Positions 1 through 9,970 of a stretch of DNA of 64,000 bases are shown here, piece by piece (the stretch's first letter is position 1; the number at the start of each line of letters is the position of its first letter). Made by a program: the position numbers and the translations under genes. The notes under the pieces were generated by a model that saw nothing but the letters and a program-made list of their open reading frames with translations, searched no databases and had not been told where the DNA came from. Origin of the DNA: Watersipora subatra (taxonomy: Eukaryota > Bryozoa > Gymnolaemata > Cheilostomatida > Watersiporidae); the NCBI RefSeq assembly GCF_963576615.1, contig NC_088714.1:38974572-39038571 (forward strand), written 5' to 3'.

Positions 1-806
1 TACATAAGAATAGGTGTGCAATGGTTACATAAGAATAGGTGTGTAACGGTTACATAAGAATAGGTGTGCAATGGCTACATAAGAATAGGTGTGTAACGGT
101 TACATAAGAATAGGTGTGTAACGGTTACATAAGAATAGGTGTGCAATGGTTACATAAGAATAGGTGTGTAACGGTTACATAAGAATAGGTGTGCAATGGC
201 TACATAAGAATAGGTGTGTAACGGTTACATAAGAATAGGTGTGCAATGGTTACATAAGAATAGGCGTGTAACGGTTTCATAAGAATAGGTGTGCAATGGT
301 TACATAAGAATAGGTGTGCAATGGTTACATAAGAATAGGTGTGTAACGGTTACATAAGAATAGGTGTGCAATGGTTACATAAGAATAGGTGTGTAACGGT
401 TACATAAGAATAGGTGTGCAATGGTTACATAAGAATAGGTGTGTAACGGTTACATAAGAATAGGTGTGTAATGGTTACATAAGAATAGGTGTGTAACGGT
501 TACATAAGAATAGGTGTGCAACGGTTACATAAGAATAGGTGTGTAACGGTTACATAAGAATAGGTGTGTAATGGTTACATAAGAATAGGTGTGCAATGGT
601 TACATAAGAATAGGAGTGTAACGGTTACATAAGAATAGGTGTACAATGGTTACATAAAAGTAGGTGTGTAACGGTTACATAAGAATAGGTGTGTAATGGC
701 TACATAAGAATAGGTGTGCAATGGTTACATAAGAATAGGTGTGTAACGGTTACATAAGAATATGTGTGTAACGGTTACATAAGAATAAGTGTGTAACGGT
801 TACATA
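1..806. repeat. 25-bp minisatellite, about 32 copies, running off the left edge
   Basis: A 25-bp unit (TACATAAGAATAGGTGTGCA followed by ATGGT) is repeated head to tail without interruption. Two variants alternate, one with GTGCAATGG and one with GTGTAACGG, which suggests that the array also grew by copying 50-bp dimers. The array begins before the window, so its full length is unknown. No gene is seen in it. Confidence 0.97.
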
Positions 807-859
807 GGCAGAAAGCAGTGCTCTAAATGTACTACTTTTTAGTTTCATGATTTGAAGGA

Positions 860-940
860 AAGATAGAGACATCGGTGGGTCGAGAGAGAGATAGAGACAT
901 CGGTGGGTCGAGAGAGAGAGACATCGGTGGGTCGAGAGAG
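860..940. repeat. Short tandem repeat of about 30 bp, three copies
   Basis: Three copies of a unit containing GAGACATCGGTGGGTCGAGA follow one another. The related sequence near 9080-9105 has a single diverged copy, so the triplication happened in this copy only. Confidence 0.85.
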
Positions 941-1159
941 GTGCAGGAATGAATACATCCTTTGAGTTTGCCCTGAGATTCTTTTGGAATTTTGGAACAG
1001 TGAAATGCACATAAACACCAGTTGTAAAGATTTCTTCTATTTCTGATACAATATATATATTCCTAAGTACGGAGATCGGATGAGTCATGAGAGAATCGCT
1101 TAACAATATCAATCGAGCTGACTGCAGTTACTGTAAAATATGTATCATTTATTACAGTA

Positions 1160-1641
1160 CTAGCTGTACAACCCGGCGTTGCCTGGGTTACAAAAAGGTC
1201 TTTGGACAGAAAATTTATTTGTATTTAACATATAACAACATTTGCCATTTTAACTTTCAAACTACATATCATGAGAAAAGTGTGTTGCGTAGTTGAAATA
1301 GTTTAGGAGAAAATAAAAACAACTATAAAGGTTTTCAAACTTTGTCAAACAACTTTTAAACTTCATATCATGAGAAAAATTTTTGTGCAGGTCAAATTTA
1401 AAAAAATAAAACGACTATGAAAAGGGTTTAGATGCAAATGTGAGATAATTAGCAAGTAATAGCTAAATTAAGTCGGTTTTGCTACGATTACAATAAAAGA
1501 TGATTCTCGGCCCCCTCCTTTGGGGGAGGGGAGCCGATATAAGTTATTTTTCGATGCGGATTCTTTATTCCAAAATTTTAATAGCTATAGCCGGAATGCA
1601 GACAGACGACATACATTGAGAAATATACACATGTATATAGA
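1160..1641 (-). mobile_element. Non-autonomous Helitron (482 bp), minus orientation
   Basis: On the minus strand the element starts with TC and ends in CTAG (the CTRR rule), and a GC-rich hairpin lies about a dozen bases before the 3' end (CCCAGGCAACGCCGGG). The equivalent unfilled site at about 9325-9335 reads CAGTATTGAG. Here the element sits exactly between that A and T with no target duplication, which is the known Helitron insertion rule. No Rep/helicase coding region is present, so it must be moved in trans. Confidence 0.85.
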
Positions 1642-2214
1642 TTGAGTTTCTTATGTTGTGGCATCATATTATCTACTCAGCAGTCCCACAATAGGATGAT
1701 AGTAAATGGATTAAGAGAAAACCAACTTTAAAATTAGATTTTTACACCCTTCATCAAATAACGGGTATAATCCATAAACAAAACAGGATTATTGTCTTCA
1801 TTGTCATAAAATCTATTTTATTTGCTGTCATAATAATTACTTGATAGATGGCCAGAAATAAACTTGTTTTTAACTTTGTCAACTTGGCATGGTGAATCAT
1901 AGACACAATAACAATGTTATCACTATTTATGATGAGAACTATATTACAGGTTTTTTGGTCTGGTATTATAATCCAAAATCAATAAGCTACCACCAATCTA
2001 AAACACTATTCTGAGACTCACGTTAAACAGAGTCACATTGAAGAAGAATGCATACTAGCGTATTTTGCACATATATATATGGTATTCAAGTTCATTGGCA
2101 GTACTAGTATAAATCACAGCATTAAGTTCGTGATTGAACAAGTTACCTCTCTTAAACGTGATCTCCATGTGATGCATAAACTAATACAGATTATTTTTAC
2201 GGATTCAGTAAACC

Positions 2215-2223
2215 TATAAAAAG
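2215..2223 (+). promoter_or_regulatory. Possible TATA box (TATAAAAAG)
   Basis: TATAAAAAG lies at the 3' end of the duplicated flank and just upstream of the first repeat unit. The diverged copy at 9918-9926 keeps AATAAAAAG and the following bases. Conservation between the two flanks and its place before the array suggest a core promoter, with a start site about 30 bp downstream. This is inference. Confidence 0.35.
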
Positions 2224-2289
2224 CTTGAGATTTCTCTATATCAGCTCACTGAATCAATTCAAACTAGTACGCTTCGTGCACTTAAATGT

Positions 2290-3400
2290 GGAAACTAGAA
2301 AAAAATAGCATGATTGTAAAAGGTGGTGAACGGTCTGCAATGAAACGAAAAAAAGACTTTAAAAAAGAGAAAAGGGATAAATGTCATGAAAAGGAAAAAG
2401 AGAGAAAAACTGTGGAATCTTGAGGCAAGAAAAGAACTATGGAATGCAGGAACTAGATAAAAATACCATGATTACATGAAGTGACAAATAGGCTCGGAAA
2501 GGTGAAAAAGCGATGAACTTTGGATAAGGAAAATGGAATAAACAATCTGAAAAGGGGAAAAGCGATAAAAATTGTGGCATCCTGAGACAGGGAAAAGGCT
2601 ATGGAATGCAAAATCTAGATAAAAATAAATGATTGCCGAAGGTGAGAGACAGAAAGGACCGGAATGCAGAAACTACATCTAGATGAAAGTACCATGATTG
2701 CAGAAGGTGATAAATGGACCGCAATGGGGGAAAAAAGGCAAAATATTTGAAAGAAGGAAATGGGATAAGTATTCCATAATGAGTGGAAATGAATAAAAAC
2801 TGTGGAATCCTGAGGCAAGGAAAGGACTATGGAATGTGGAACCTAGATTAAAATAGCGTGGGTACATATGGTGGGTGATGAATGGGCTGCAATGGAAAAA
2901 AGATATAGACTTTGGAAGAGAGAAATGGGATAAATATTCTACAATGGGGCAAAAAGATAAAGTGTTGAATTTAGAAACAGGAAAAAACTATGGATTGCGG
3001 AAACCAGATGAAAATACTATGATTGCAGTTGTTAATAAATGGTCTGCAATGGGAAAACGAGATCAAAACTTTGGAAAAGAGAAATGGATGAATGTTCTGA
3101 AAATGGGAGAGAAAGATTATGAAATCCTGAGGCAGAGAAAGGACTATGGAATGCCGAAACTAGATGAAATTACCAGGATTGCAGAAGATCATAAATGGGT
3201 CGCAATGGGAGAAGGCAATAAGAAATTTGAATTAGACAAATAGAACAAATATTGGACATTCTGGAAAAGATATAGTAATCATGGAATCCTGAAGCAGGAA
3301 AAGGACAATGGCATGCAGAAATTGATGAAAAAGCATGAATGCAGGTGATAAATGGGCTGCAATGGGAAGATGATATAGACGTTGAAAAAGAGTGCGCTAG
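2290..3400 (+). repeat. Tandem array of ~156-bp units, degenerate coding repeats
   Basis: The landmark ATAAATGG.CTGCAATGGG recurs at about 2322, 2475, 2709, 2876, 3031, 3187 and 3344, giving a period of 153-167 bp, usually 155-157 (52 codons). In the best units the plus-strand frame reads a motif like EKW.KYS.MG..DK.CGILRQ, then KDYGM.KLDENTMIAEGDKW. Many units carry stops or frameshifts, so most of the array is decayed. The unit matches no family that I recognise. Confidence 0.8.
2875..3243 (+). CDS. Open stretch of the 52-residue repeat family (122 codons)
   Basis: This is the longest uninterrupted reading through the ~156-bp array and covers a little over two units. The product would be hydrophilic and rich in Lys, Asp, Gly, Met and Trp. 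Each unit carries W-x-A-M-G, EKW and K-DYGM-KLDE blocks. There is no signal peptide and no known domain. The first ATG lies inside a repeat and both sides continue as broken units, so this is either an exon of a repetitive protein or a surviving fragment of one. I do not assign a function. Confidence 0.3.
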   Translation: MMNGLQWKKDIDFGREKWDKYSTMGQKDKVLNLETGKNYGLRKPDENTMIAVVNKWSAMGKRDQNFGKEKWMNVLKMGEKDYEILRQRKDYGMPKLDEITRIAEDHKWVAMGEGNKKFELDK

Positions 3401-4089
3401 TGCCTGGGTAGAATATATGGATGGCGACAAACGGATAGATGTTTTCATCAACTGATTTGTTTAATTCGTTTAATTGTGCCCTGTACACAGCAAACCAGAA
3501 CAACCATGCATATCAACACCAAAAGAATGTTAACAAATATTGACAAAATATACAGGGTGATTAGTAGAAAACAGACAAATGCATCCATTGAATTAAACAT
3601 ATGGTATGTTATTAAAACTTACAATAGTTAGGAGATATCCTCCAAACACTGGTAAGACTGTAATGTGCTCTAGTTAAAGTAGGTGAGATATAATAACAAC
3701 TAGCTGTTGCGTGTGAATCAATTGGCCAGTAAAGATTGCATCCTGGAATAAAACAGTCAAGTCCATCTTAATACATGGGTAAAAAGACATTGATAAAAGT
3801 GCAAAATTGCATGATGAACATGCCCCAAAAACACATGGAGGAAAAGTGCAGAAAGACGAAGTTACTGTAAAACCAGATGTTCCTTATGATGAGTGCAAAT
3901 AAGAGGTTGAAAAACTTGCACACTTTCAAATAGTCGATTAAGGTGGTCTTGCAAACCAACTAGTGACCATTGTTAAAAGGTCAAGCCATTATAATCATAG
4001 AAAATAGCAATGCTTGTAACAAACCTGAAAAGCTAAGGTCGTTAGTATAATGATGGACAATAGCACTGATTGTAGCAAATCTGGAGCAA
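3401..4089. other. Spacer without recognised gene
   Basis: The ~156-bp periodicity fades after 3400 and returns near 4090. The spacer is AT-rich. I see no conserved coding frame, RNA gene or clear element end here. Confidence 0.5.
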
Positions 4090-4450
4090 AGAGAAATGGG
4101 ATAAATATTCTAAAAAGGGAAAAGGGATAGAAATTGTGGAATCCTGAGACAGGAAAAAGACAATGGAATGTGGAAACTAGATGAAAATGTCATGATTGCA
4201 GAAAACAATAAATGGGCGACAATGGGGAAAAGCGATAAGGACTTTGAAAGAGAAGTGGGGTAACTATTGCACATTCTGAAAAATACATGTACATAGAAAT
4301 TGTGGAATTACGAGGCAGGAAAAGGACTATGGAATGCGAAAACTAGATGAAAATGCCATGATTGCAGAAGGTGATAAATGGTCTGCAATGGGGAAAACGA
4401 GATAAAGAGTCTGGAAAAGAGAAATGCCCTCAAAATTAAAAGGAGAGAAA
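4090..4450 (+). repeat. Second short block of the ~156-bp repeat units
   Basis: Two more units are seen, with the landmark ATAAATGG at about 4208 and 4374, together with the same TGGAATCCTGAGACAGGAAA and GGACTATGGAATGCG blocks as in the first array. Stops interrupt the frame. It is the continuation of the first array after a spacer. Confidence 0.7.
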
Positions 4451-4499
4451 AATTGTGAAATTCATGATGGAAAATGTGCTACTACGTGTTTTAAGGCTA

Positions 4500-5486
4500 A
4501 CATTTGAAACTATTTTGATAACATGCGATTTTTCTTTTTTTGCATTGGAAGTTTCTATTCAAAATGACATCGTGTCAATGTTACTCTGCTAAAAAATTGT
4601 TTGGATGGTAATATCGACTAACTCAGCTTTGCAGAAGACGGATTGACGTCAGAAGACATTGTGGAAGGTGTTGAACAGTCAGAACATAAAATGGTTCCAA
4701 ACGAAATCAACAATCAGAACGTAATTGGCCAAGCAAACGATGCTAGTATTTTTTGTTAATATCTGTCTTGAAATGTTAATTTTGGTTTCTCCATGTATTA
4801 TAATAATGGTTTGTTTACTTCATTTGTTCTTTGTTCTTGAATATATATTTGTAGCATTTGATAGATCACTAATATTATAAAACTTGTAAACTTGCAGATT
4901 TATAGCAAATTATTTTATAGCATAATTGCGGTAATCTGAACTCAGCTTACAATGGATCGACACTCAGAACTCCTTTTCTATTGCACGTAAAAAGCTAGTT
5001 TTGGCTACAAAGTAGCAAACATATTGATGAATGCAATAAGTTTTTATGCAACTTATTAAATATAGTTATAAAATGGAAATATGCCTTCAAATTTAAAATA
5101 AAATGAACAACTTGAAAGTTCCGATAAATTGAAACGCAGGCTATGAGATCCTCATAGGTTAATTGCAAGCAATAGATGTCAACTGGTATAGACATGTATC
5201 AGCTTCCTCGTGCATATTTATTTAAAGATCAATGACAACTTGGAGGTAAGTTAGAAAATTGCTTGTATCTAAATAGGTTACTGTCGCACAGCCTGAAGGG
5301 GAGTGCAAAATACAAGCAACGTTCAAATCGCCCGCGAAATGGTTTAATTTATCTTTTCAATTGCTGACGAGATGTTTGAAAATACAATGCCACCATCTAT
5401 TTGAACGTCACCTTTAATAAGGCGCCACTCTAAAGAGAAGATTAAAAAATAGAGCGCCATGGCATTCAAATGAAGTTTTTACAGTA
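4500..5486. mobile_element. Pogo/mariner-like transposon remnant
   Basis: The segment around 4590-4760 is similar to the minus strand of 45560-45760 inside the TA-flanked element of copy B. The right end, near 5460-5486, reads ATTCAAATGAAGTTTTTACA and resembles that element's right terminus. A reading frame at 4629-4759 contains LTSEDIVEG, matched by LRSEDIMEG in the other copy. The left end is not clear. This is a decayed copy of one dispersed family. Confidence 0.55.
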
Positions 5487-5549
5487 AATAAAATAACATG
5501 ATTGCAAAAGGCTTTGAGTGAGCCGCGATAGGAAGATGAGATAAAGTCC

Positions 5550-5858
5550 ATGGAAAAAGAGAAACGTAATAAATATTCTGCAATGAAGAGAAGAGATGAA
5601 ATCTGTAGAATCACAAAATTGGATAAAGACCATGAAGAGCAAAAACTGGATGACAATGATAGGAAGGAGAAACGTAATAAATATTCGGCAATGAAAAGAA
5701 GAGATGAAATCTGTAGAATCACAAAACTGGATAAAGGCCATGAAGCACAAAAGATGGATAAAGAACATGAAGAGCAAAAACTGGATGACATTGATTGGAA
5801 GGAGAATTGTAATAAATATTCTGCAATAGAAATAAGTGATGAAGACTGTAAAAGATGA
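5550..5858 (+). CDS. Variant repeat ORF with the KYSAM..RDEIC motif (102 codons)
   Basis: A hydrophilic, very lysine-, aspartate- and glutamate-rich product carries three copies of a 40-50-residue unit, with NKYSAM-RRDEIC-I-KLDK-H--QKLDD. The DNA unit differs from the 156-bp units, but the order of residues (K-YSAM, DK.C.I, KLD) matches theirs. This argues that the whole block descends from protein-coding repeats. It ends at a TGA after DEDCKR. No membrane segment or known domain is present. It may be an exon or a pseudogene fragment. Confidence 0.35.
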   Translation: MEKEKRNKYSAMKRRDEICRITKLDKDHEEQKLDDNDRKEKRNKYSAMKRRDEICRITKLDKGHEAQKMDKEHEEQKLDDIDWKENCNKYSAIEISDEDCKR

Positions 5859-5916
5859 AAATTGGATAAAATGGATAAATACTGAGAAAAAGGAGAAAAG
5901 AGATAAAACTTGCAGA

Positions 5917-6390
5917 AACTGGAAGGTAAAAGGCCATGGATAGTTTATGCTGGATGAAAATAGTGTTATTGCTCAACATGATAATTATTATTAATACTGC
6001 AATGGTTAAACAAGATAACAAAAATGCATCGGGAGGCGATATGGACACTAAGGAGCCTGTAAAGTAGCGGCTATCACTATCAAACTAGGATATTCCGCCA
6101 ATCAGCAAACTGCAAACACCTCTAAACCTGGCAAAAGAAGCAGACATTTAAATTTCTACCAGATCTTGATTGAAAATTACAGTAATACATAATTATGTGT
6201 TATGTTTTGTTATGACAGTTAAAATATATTAATTTAGTTTTAAAACTAAAGTTTTATTATAAGCGCGAGCAGAAGAGAGCAGAATATGCTCCAAAATACT
6301 GCAGATGATGAGCAATATTTATAGTGTTAGTTAGTAAATATGTAGAGGTATGGTAACTCTAGGGCTAAATAAGAGTTGAAAGAATGTAAG
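5917..6390 (+). pseudogene. Tail copy 1 of the repetitive gene family, broken
   Basis: The first part repeats 7934-8085 almost exactly. From about 6057 on it matches 8710-9030: the C-terminal coding part and then a shared 3' flank with TTTTAAAACTAAAGTTTTAT and TAGTTAGTAAATATGTAGAG. Relative to the intact reading at 8643-8846 it has in-frame stops (TAG after GAGCCTGTAAAG, and TAG after ATCAAAC) and a frameshift near 6130. It is therefore a dead copy of the tail. Confidence 0.6.
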
Positions 6391-6689
6391 AATTAAGATT
6401 AAATTAAGGTTGATTCTGATGACCACCAAGAAATATTGAGTCTACAAGGAAGTTATACATCTACTGTATTCTATATTTTGAGACGCTGCCAGCCAATTAG
6501 TCTGCTACATGCGCTGACCTTCTGTGTGATGTAATGACACTCCATAGTTCATGCTTACTAGAACTTTGAACTTAAGACACATAACCTCTCCCTGAAGAAA
6601 ACGCTACACTAATTATGAAGCCATTTCCCTGTTAACAATACTAGTACTTCATAGATTATTGATATAACAAAAGTTGACTTTTTAATAGA

Positions 6690-6732
6690 TTCTATTAAGA
6701 CTACCATGGCATTCATGGTAGTCTTAATAGAA
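6690..6732. repeat. Perfect 19-bp hairpin, 5-nt loop
   Basis: TTCTATTAAGACTACCATG is followed by GCATT and then by the exact reverse complement of the stem. It is the first of three near-perfect hairpins within 250 bp. The stem is shorter than in a typical animal microRNA precursor and has no bulges. Confidence 0.9.
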
Positions 6733-6859
6733 GTGTAATCTGTTCATGTAATCTGTTTTTGCTAGTTTATCATATTTGATAATCATCATATGTTTGTATA
6801 TGGGTGTATTATCTCAGAGTAATCATAGAATATTGCTCTTAGTAATACACAATATGTCT

Positions 6860-6888
6860 GGTGCTTATCTGTTGCCATGATAAGCACC
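6860..6888. repeat. Perfect 10-bp hairpin, 9-nt loop
   Basis: GGTGCTTATC pairs exactly with GATAAGCACC across a 9-base loop. It is the second of the three hairpins at 6690-6940. Confidence 0.85.
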
Positions 6889-6910
6889 AAACAAATAAAT
6901 ATTTATTGGA

Positions 6911-6940
6911 CTCATTCCTATATTGTTATATAGGAATGAG
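6911..6940. repeat. Perfect 13-bp hairpin, 4-nt loop
   Basis: CTCATTCCTATAT pairs exactly with ATATAGGAATGAG across TGTT. It is the third hairpin of the cluster and lies just before the coding-like stretch at 6958. Confidence 0.85.
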
Positions 6941-6957
6941 AAATTAAGAAGAAAGTC

Positions 6958-7171
6958 TGGCAGTCATAGGAAGTCGAGTAGAATTGTATCTGGTAAAGTC
7001 CAACTGAGCCAACTAATGGACCCACGTCCAAAAGCAAAGCCCGCTGTGTAAGAGATTGATGAGGATCTCGAATTTCCCAAGTGCATTGTGAAAAAAAGAG
7101 TCACAAACAAAGAAGATAAGAGTGATGATGCTGAGGGCAACATAAAAAAAGCAATGAACATAACGTGATAA
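6958..7171 (+). pseudogene. Decayed coding stretch, Lys/Asp/Glu-rich
   Basis: One frame reads through this stretch with a single TAA, after KAKPAV. The first part contains SGKVQLSQLMDPRP and the second contains EIDEDLEFPKC and VTNKEDKSDDAEGN, ending in TGA at 7169. The charged composition resembles the neighbouring repeat ORFs. I recognise no family. It may be the N-terminal, non-repetitive part of one gene copy. Confidence 0.35.
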
Positions 7172-7196
7172 AGAAACAGATTGCAAAAGTGGGAAA

Positions 7197-7478
7197 ATGG
7201 ATCCAGCGGAGATTTCACTAGTAACTCTTGCTAATGAAGATAAGGAGTATCATATTGCAAATCTGGACTCAGAAAAAGATAAACATTGCGAGATGGTGAA
7301 ACAGAATGAGAGACCAAGCCCTTGCAAACTGGACTCTGTGGAGATTTCACTAGTAACTCTTGCTAATAAAGATAAGGAGTATCATATTGCAAATCTGGAT
7401 AAAGATAGCAGCACAGAGAAATGGCATGAATATTCTGCAGTAGGTAAAGAAAATGAAGGACATGAAAGGGATAATTAG
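7197..7478 (+). CDS. ORF with an internal duplicated 20-residue block (93 codons)
   Basis: The block EISLVTLAN-DKEYHIANLD occurs twice (about residues 5-24 and 49-68). The C-terminal part carries EKWHEYSAVGK, the signature of the repeat family in this region. The next 200 bp continue in broken frames with AKWNTYSAIDRRDKDCGI and then VKLD. The product is hydrophilic with no signal peptide. The repeated block is exact enough to be a recent duplication. Function unknown. Confidence 0.4.
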   Translation: MDPAEISLVTLANEDKEYHIANLDSEKDKHCEMVKQNERPSPCKLDSVEISLVTLANKDKEYHIANLDKDSSTEKWHEYSAVGKENEGHERDN

Positions 7479-7689
7479 GATAAATATTCAAAAATTGGGA
7501 AAAATAGACAACGATTCTGGAATCAGGAAAGAAAATAAAAATTATGGAATGCAAAAGCTTCATTAATATAATGGGCAAGCAAAATGGAATACATATTCTG
7601 CAATAGACAGAAGAGATAAAGATTGCGGAATCGTAAGGCAAGATAATTGTCATGAAGTGAAACTAGATTAAAAAAAGCATGATTACATA

Positions 7690-7890
7690 ATGGGCTACAA
7701 TGGGGAGAGACAAAACTATGGGTCAGAGAAATGGGATAAATATTTCGCTATGGGGAATAGGGATAAAATCTGTGGAATCAAAAGGCTGGATAAAAACCAT
7801 GAAAAGCAAAATCTGGATGACAATAATAGGAAAGAGAAATGTAAAAAATATTCTGCATTGGAAATAAGTGAAGATGACTGTAACAAGTGA
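7690..7890 (+). CDS. Short repeat-family ORF (66 codons)
   Basis: The reading carries EKWDKYFAMGNRDKICGIKR, then LDKNHEKQNLDDNN and a second KKYSALEISEDDC unit, ending in TGA. It is the close relative of 5550-5858, showing that the same module pair was duplicated about 2 kb apart. It is probably a fragment of a larger repetitive coding region. Confidence 0.3.
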   Translation: MGYNGERQNYGSEKWDKYFAMGNRDKICGIKRLDKNHEKQNLDDNNRKEKCKKYSALEISEDDCNK

Positions 7891-7933
7891 AAATGGGATA
7901 AATATGCTTTAAAGGGGAAAGAGATAAGATTTG

Positions 7934-8380
7934 CAGAAACTGGAAGGTAAAAGGCCATGGATAGTTTATGCTGGATGAAAATAGTGTTATTGCTCAACAT
8001 GATAATTATTATTAATACTGCAATGGTTAAACAAGATAACAAAAATGCATCGGGAGGCGATATGGACACTAAGGAGCCTATAAAGTATACATTATCAATA
8101 TCAAAGCAGGATATTCTGCTGGTAAAAGGAAGTCATTCAAATTTTTCATCCATTTTTGATTTTAACTAACATTAGTTCGTGTCTAAAGTCTATTAAAGTC
8201 TGTTTTGTTATGACATTTAAAGTATATTCATGTAATTTCAAAACTATGATTTTATGACGCTTGCAATCAGATGAGCGAATAGCAAAACGGAGTCCAAAGC
8301 ACTGCGACCAGATGATGAGCAATATTTATCATGTTATTTAGTAAATATATAGATGTATGTGTAACTCAGGGGCTAAATTA
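7934..8380 (+). pseudogene. Tail copy 2 of the repetitive gene family
   Basis: The start matches 5917-6065 nearly base for base. An open frame at 7957-8169 (70 codons) would encode a hydrophobic start (IVLLLNMIIIINT) followed by GGDMDTKEPIKYTLSISKQDI, which aligns with the 8643-8846 product. The hydrophobic stretch lies in a different frame from the repeat motif (the repeat frame reads LDENSVIAQHDN), so the apparent signal peptide may be accidental. The 3' flank is diverged from the other two tails. Confidence 0.4.
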
Positions 8381-8589
8381 GAGTTTAAATCTTGCAAACA
8401 TTAATGTTCACTAGAATCCAAATATTTAATTATCACACTAATCTTCATTTAAATTTCAGAGATAGTTTGAATCGTGACAAAAATAATTTTAAACTGCTTG
8501 CAATGGAAGGACGCAGTTGTATAGGCCACAGTAGTTTCCTACCGTTAATCTGCCAATTTGAGTAACAGTTTCCTGTAACGTACAAAGCG

Positions 8590-8616
8590 TATAAAAGGTA
8601 TAAAGCGTATAAAAGG
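8590..8616 (+). promoter_or_regulatory. Duplicated TATA-like element (TATAAAAGG twice)
   Basis: TATAAAAGG occurs at 8590 and again 18 bp later at 8608, within an 18-bp tandem duplication. It lies about 27 bp before the ATG at 8643. Either box could serve the short ORF, which would then have a very short leader. No transcript evidence is available. Confidence 0.35.
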
Positions 8617-8642
8617 TAAGACATGCTGATGAATTATAAACG

Positions 8643-8846
8643 ATGATTATACGGCAATGGGTGAAAAAAGTGAATGGGTCATCAAGAGGCGATATAGAGA
8701 CTATGGAGCCTGTAAAGCAGCGGCTATCACTATCAAATCAGGATATTCCACCAATCAGCAAACTGCAAAAACCTCTAAATCTGGTAAAAAGAAGCAGACA
8801 TTTAAATTTCTACCAGATCTTGATTGAAAATTACAGTAATACATAA
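8643..8846 (+). CDS. Intact tail ORF of the repetitive family (67 codons)
   Basis: This is the only undamaged copy of the family's C-terminal region. It is a basic 67-residue product with SSRGDIETMEPVKQ, then RLSLSNQDIPPISKL and LNLVKRSRHLNF, ending in TAA. Copy 1 (about 6020-6190) has the same sequence broken by stops and a frameshift, and copy 2 (8040-8169) has a shortened version. It follows two TATA-like boxes directly. No domain is recognised. It could be a small gene or the last exon of a larger one. Confidence 0.4.
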   Translation: MIIRQWVKKVNGSSRGDIETMEPVKQRLSLSNQDIPPISKLQKPLNLVKRSRHLNFYQILIENYSNT

Positions 8847-9039
8847 TTATGTGTTGTTTTGTTCTGTTATGATATTTAAAATATATTCATTTAGTTTTAA
8901 AACTAAAGTTTTATTATAAGCGCGAGCAGAGGAGTGAGAGCAGAATATGCTCCAAAATACTGCAAACAGATGAGCAATATTTATAGTGTTAGTTAGTAAA
9001 TATGTAGAGGTATGGTAACTCTAGGGCTAAATAAGAATT

Positions 9040-9970
9040 GAAACTAAGTATACTACTTTTCAACAGTTTTATGATTTGAAACAAAGATAGGGACATTGGT
9101 GGGTCGTTACACATGCAGGAATTAGAAAACTCTGTGAGCTTACGCAGAGATCTTTTTAAGAACGATGAAACGCACATAAACAGAAGGTTTAGTAATTTCA
9201 GCTATTTTTAGGACAATATATATCTTCTCAGGTATTGCAACCAGATAACCCATGAGAGAATCATTGGAAGATATAAATTGAACTGATTGTGGTGGCCATA
9301 AAATACATATAATTTATTACAGTATTGAGTTTCTTATGTTTTGGCATCATCCTACCTACTCAGCAGCCCAATAATAAAACAGCAGTAAATGCGTGAAGAG
9401 AAAACTAACTTGAAAATTAATATTCAACACCCATCATCAAATCACCGATAGAATTCATAAAACACAACAGGATTGCGGTCTTCTTTGTAAAAGGACTTTC
9501 ATTGGCTATCATGCTAATTACTTGATAGATATAGTCAGAAATAAACTCATGGTTTAACCTTCTCAACTTGACATGGTCAAACATCGACACTTAGAAAATG
9601 TTATCAGTATTCATGATGAGAAATAAATTGCAGGTTTTTGGTGTGCTGCTATAATCCAAGATCAGACAGCTATTACCAATCTAAAACACTATTTTGAGAC
9701 CACATGAGACCGAGTCATATGGAAGAAATATGTATATTAGCACATTTTCGACACATAGATAATATGGAGTTTATACTCGCACTACAAACAGAAACAACAA
9801 GTAGAACTTGCTGTAAAAGTAAAGCATTAGGTTTGTGAGTTAACTAACTACCTCTCCTACATGTAATCGCCATGCAATGTGTAAACAAAGACACATTAAT
9901 TTTTACTCTTTCAAAGAATAAAAAGCTGGAGGTTCATTTACACCAGCGCAGTGAATTGGTGCAAGCTGGC
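9040..9970 (+). repeat. Right copy of the ~1-kb direct repeat flanking the block
   Basis: It aligns with 826-1159 plus 1642-2250 and lacks the Helitron found in the left copy. The two copies are clearly diverged and bracket the 6.7-kb block. I see no gene in it. Its 3' end overlaps the end of a possible minus-strand exon. Confidence 0.7.

Larger units (their letters stand above)
810..2280 (+). repeat. Left copy of a ~1-kb direct repeat that brackets the repetitive gene block
   Basis: Apart from the Helitron at 1160-1641, this stretch aligns in the same order and orientation with 9040-9970. Shared landmarks are the segment around 1020-1150, TTGAGTTTCTTATG at 1642, the stretch around 1900-2010, and a TATA-like segment at 2215. 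I see no convincing coding sequence. It probably holds upstream or promoter sequence for the repetitive genes that follow, duplicated together with them. Confidence 0.7.

Noticed and set aside
1-806. Regular short repeats that could be taken for a CRISPR array
   Set aside because: The whole 25-bp unit is repeated with no unique spacers, and the genome is eukaryotic. It is a minisatellite.
7957-8169. Secreted small protein with signal peptide (IVLLLNMIIIINT)
   Set aside because: The hydrophobic run is an out-of-frame reading of a repeat unit whose normal frame gives LDENSVIAQHDN. I treat the signal peptide as likely accidental.
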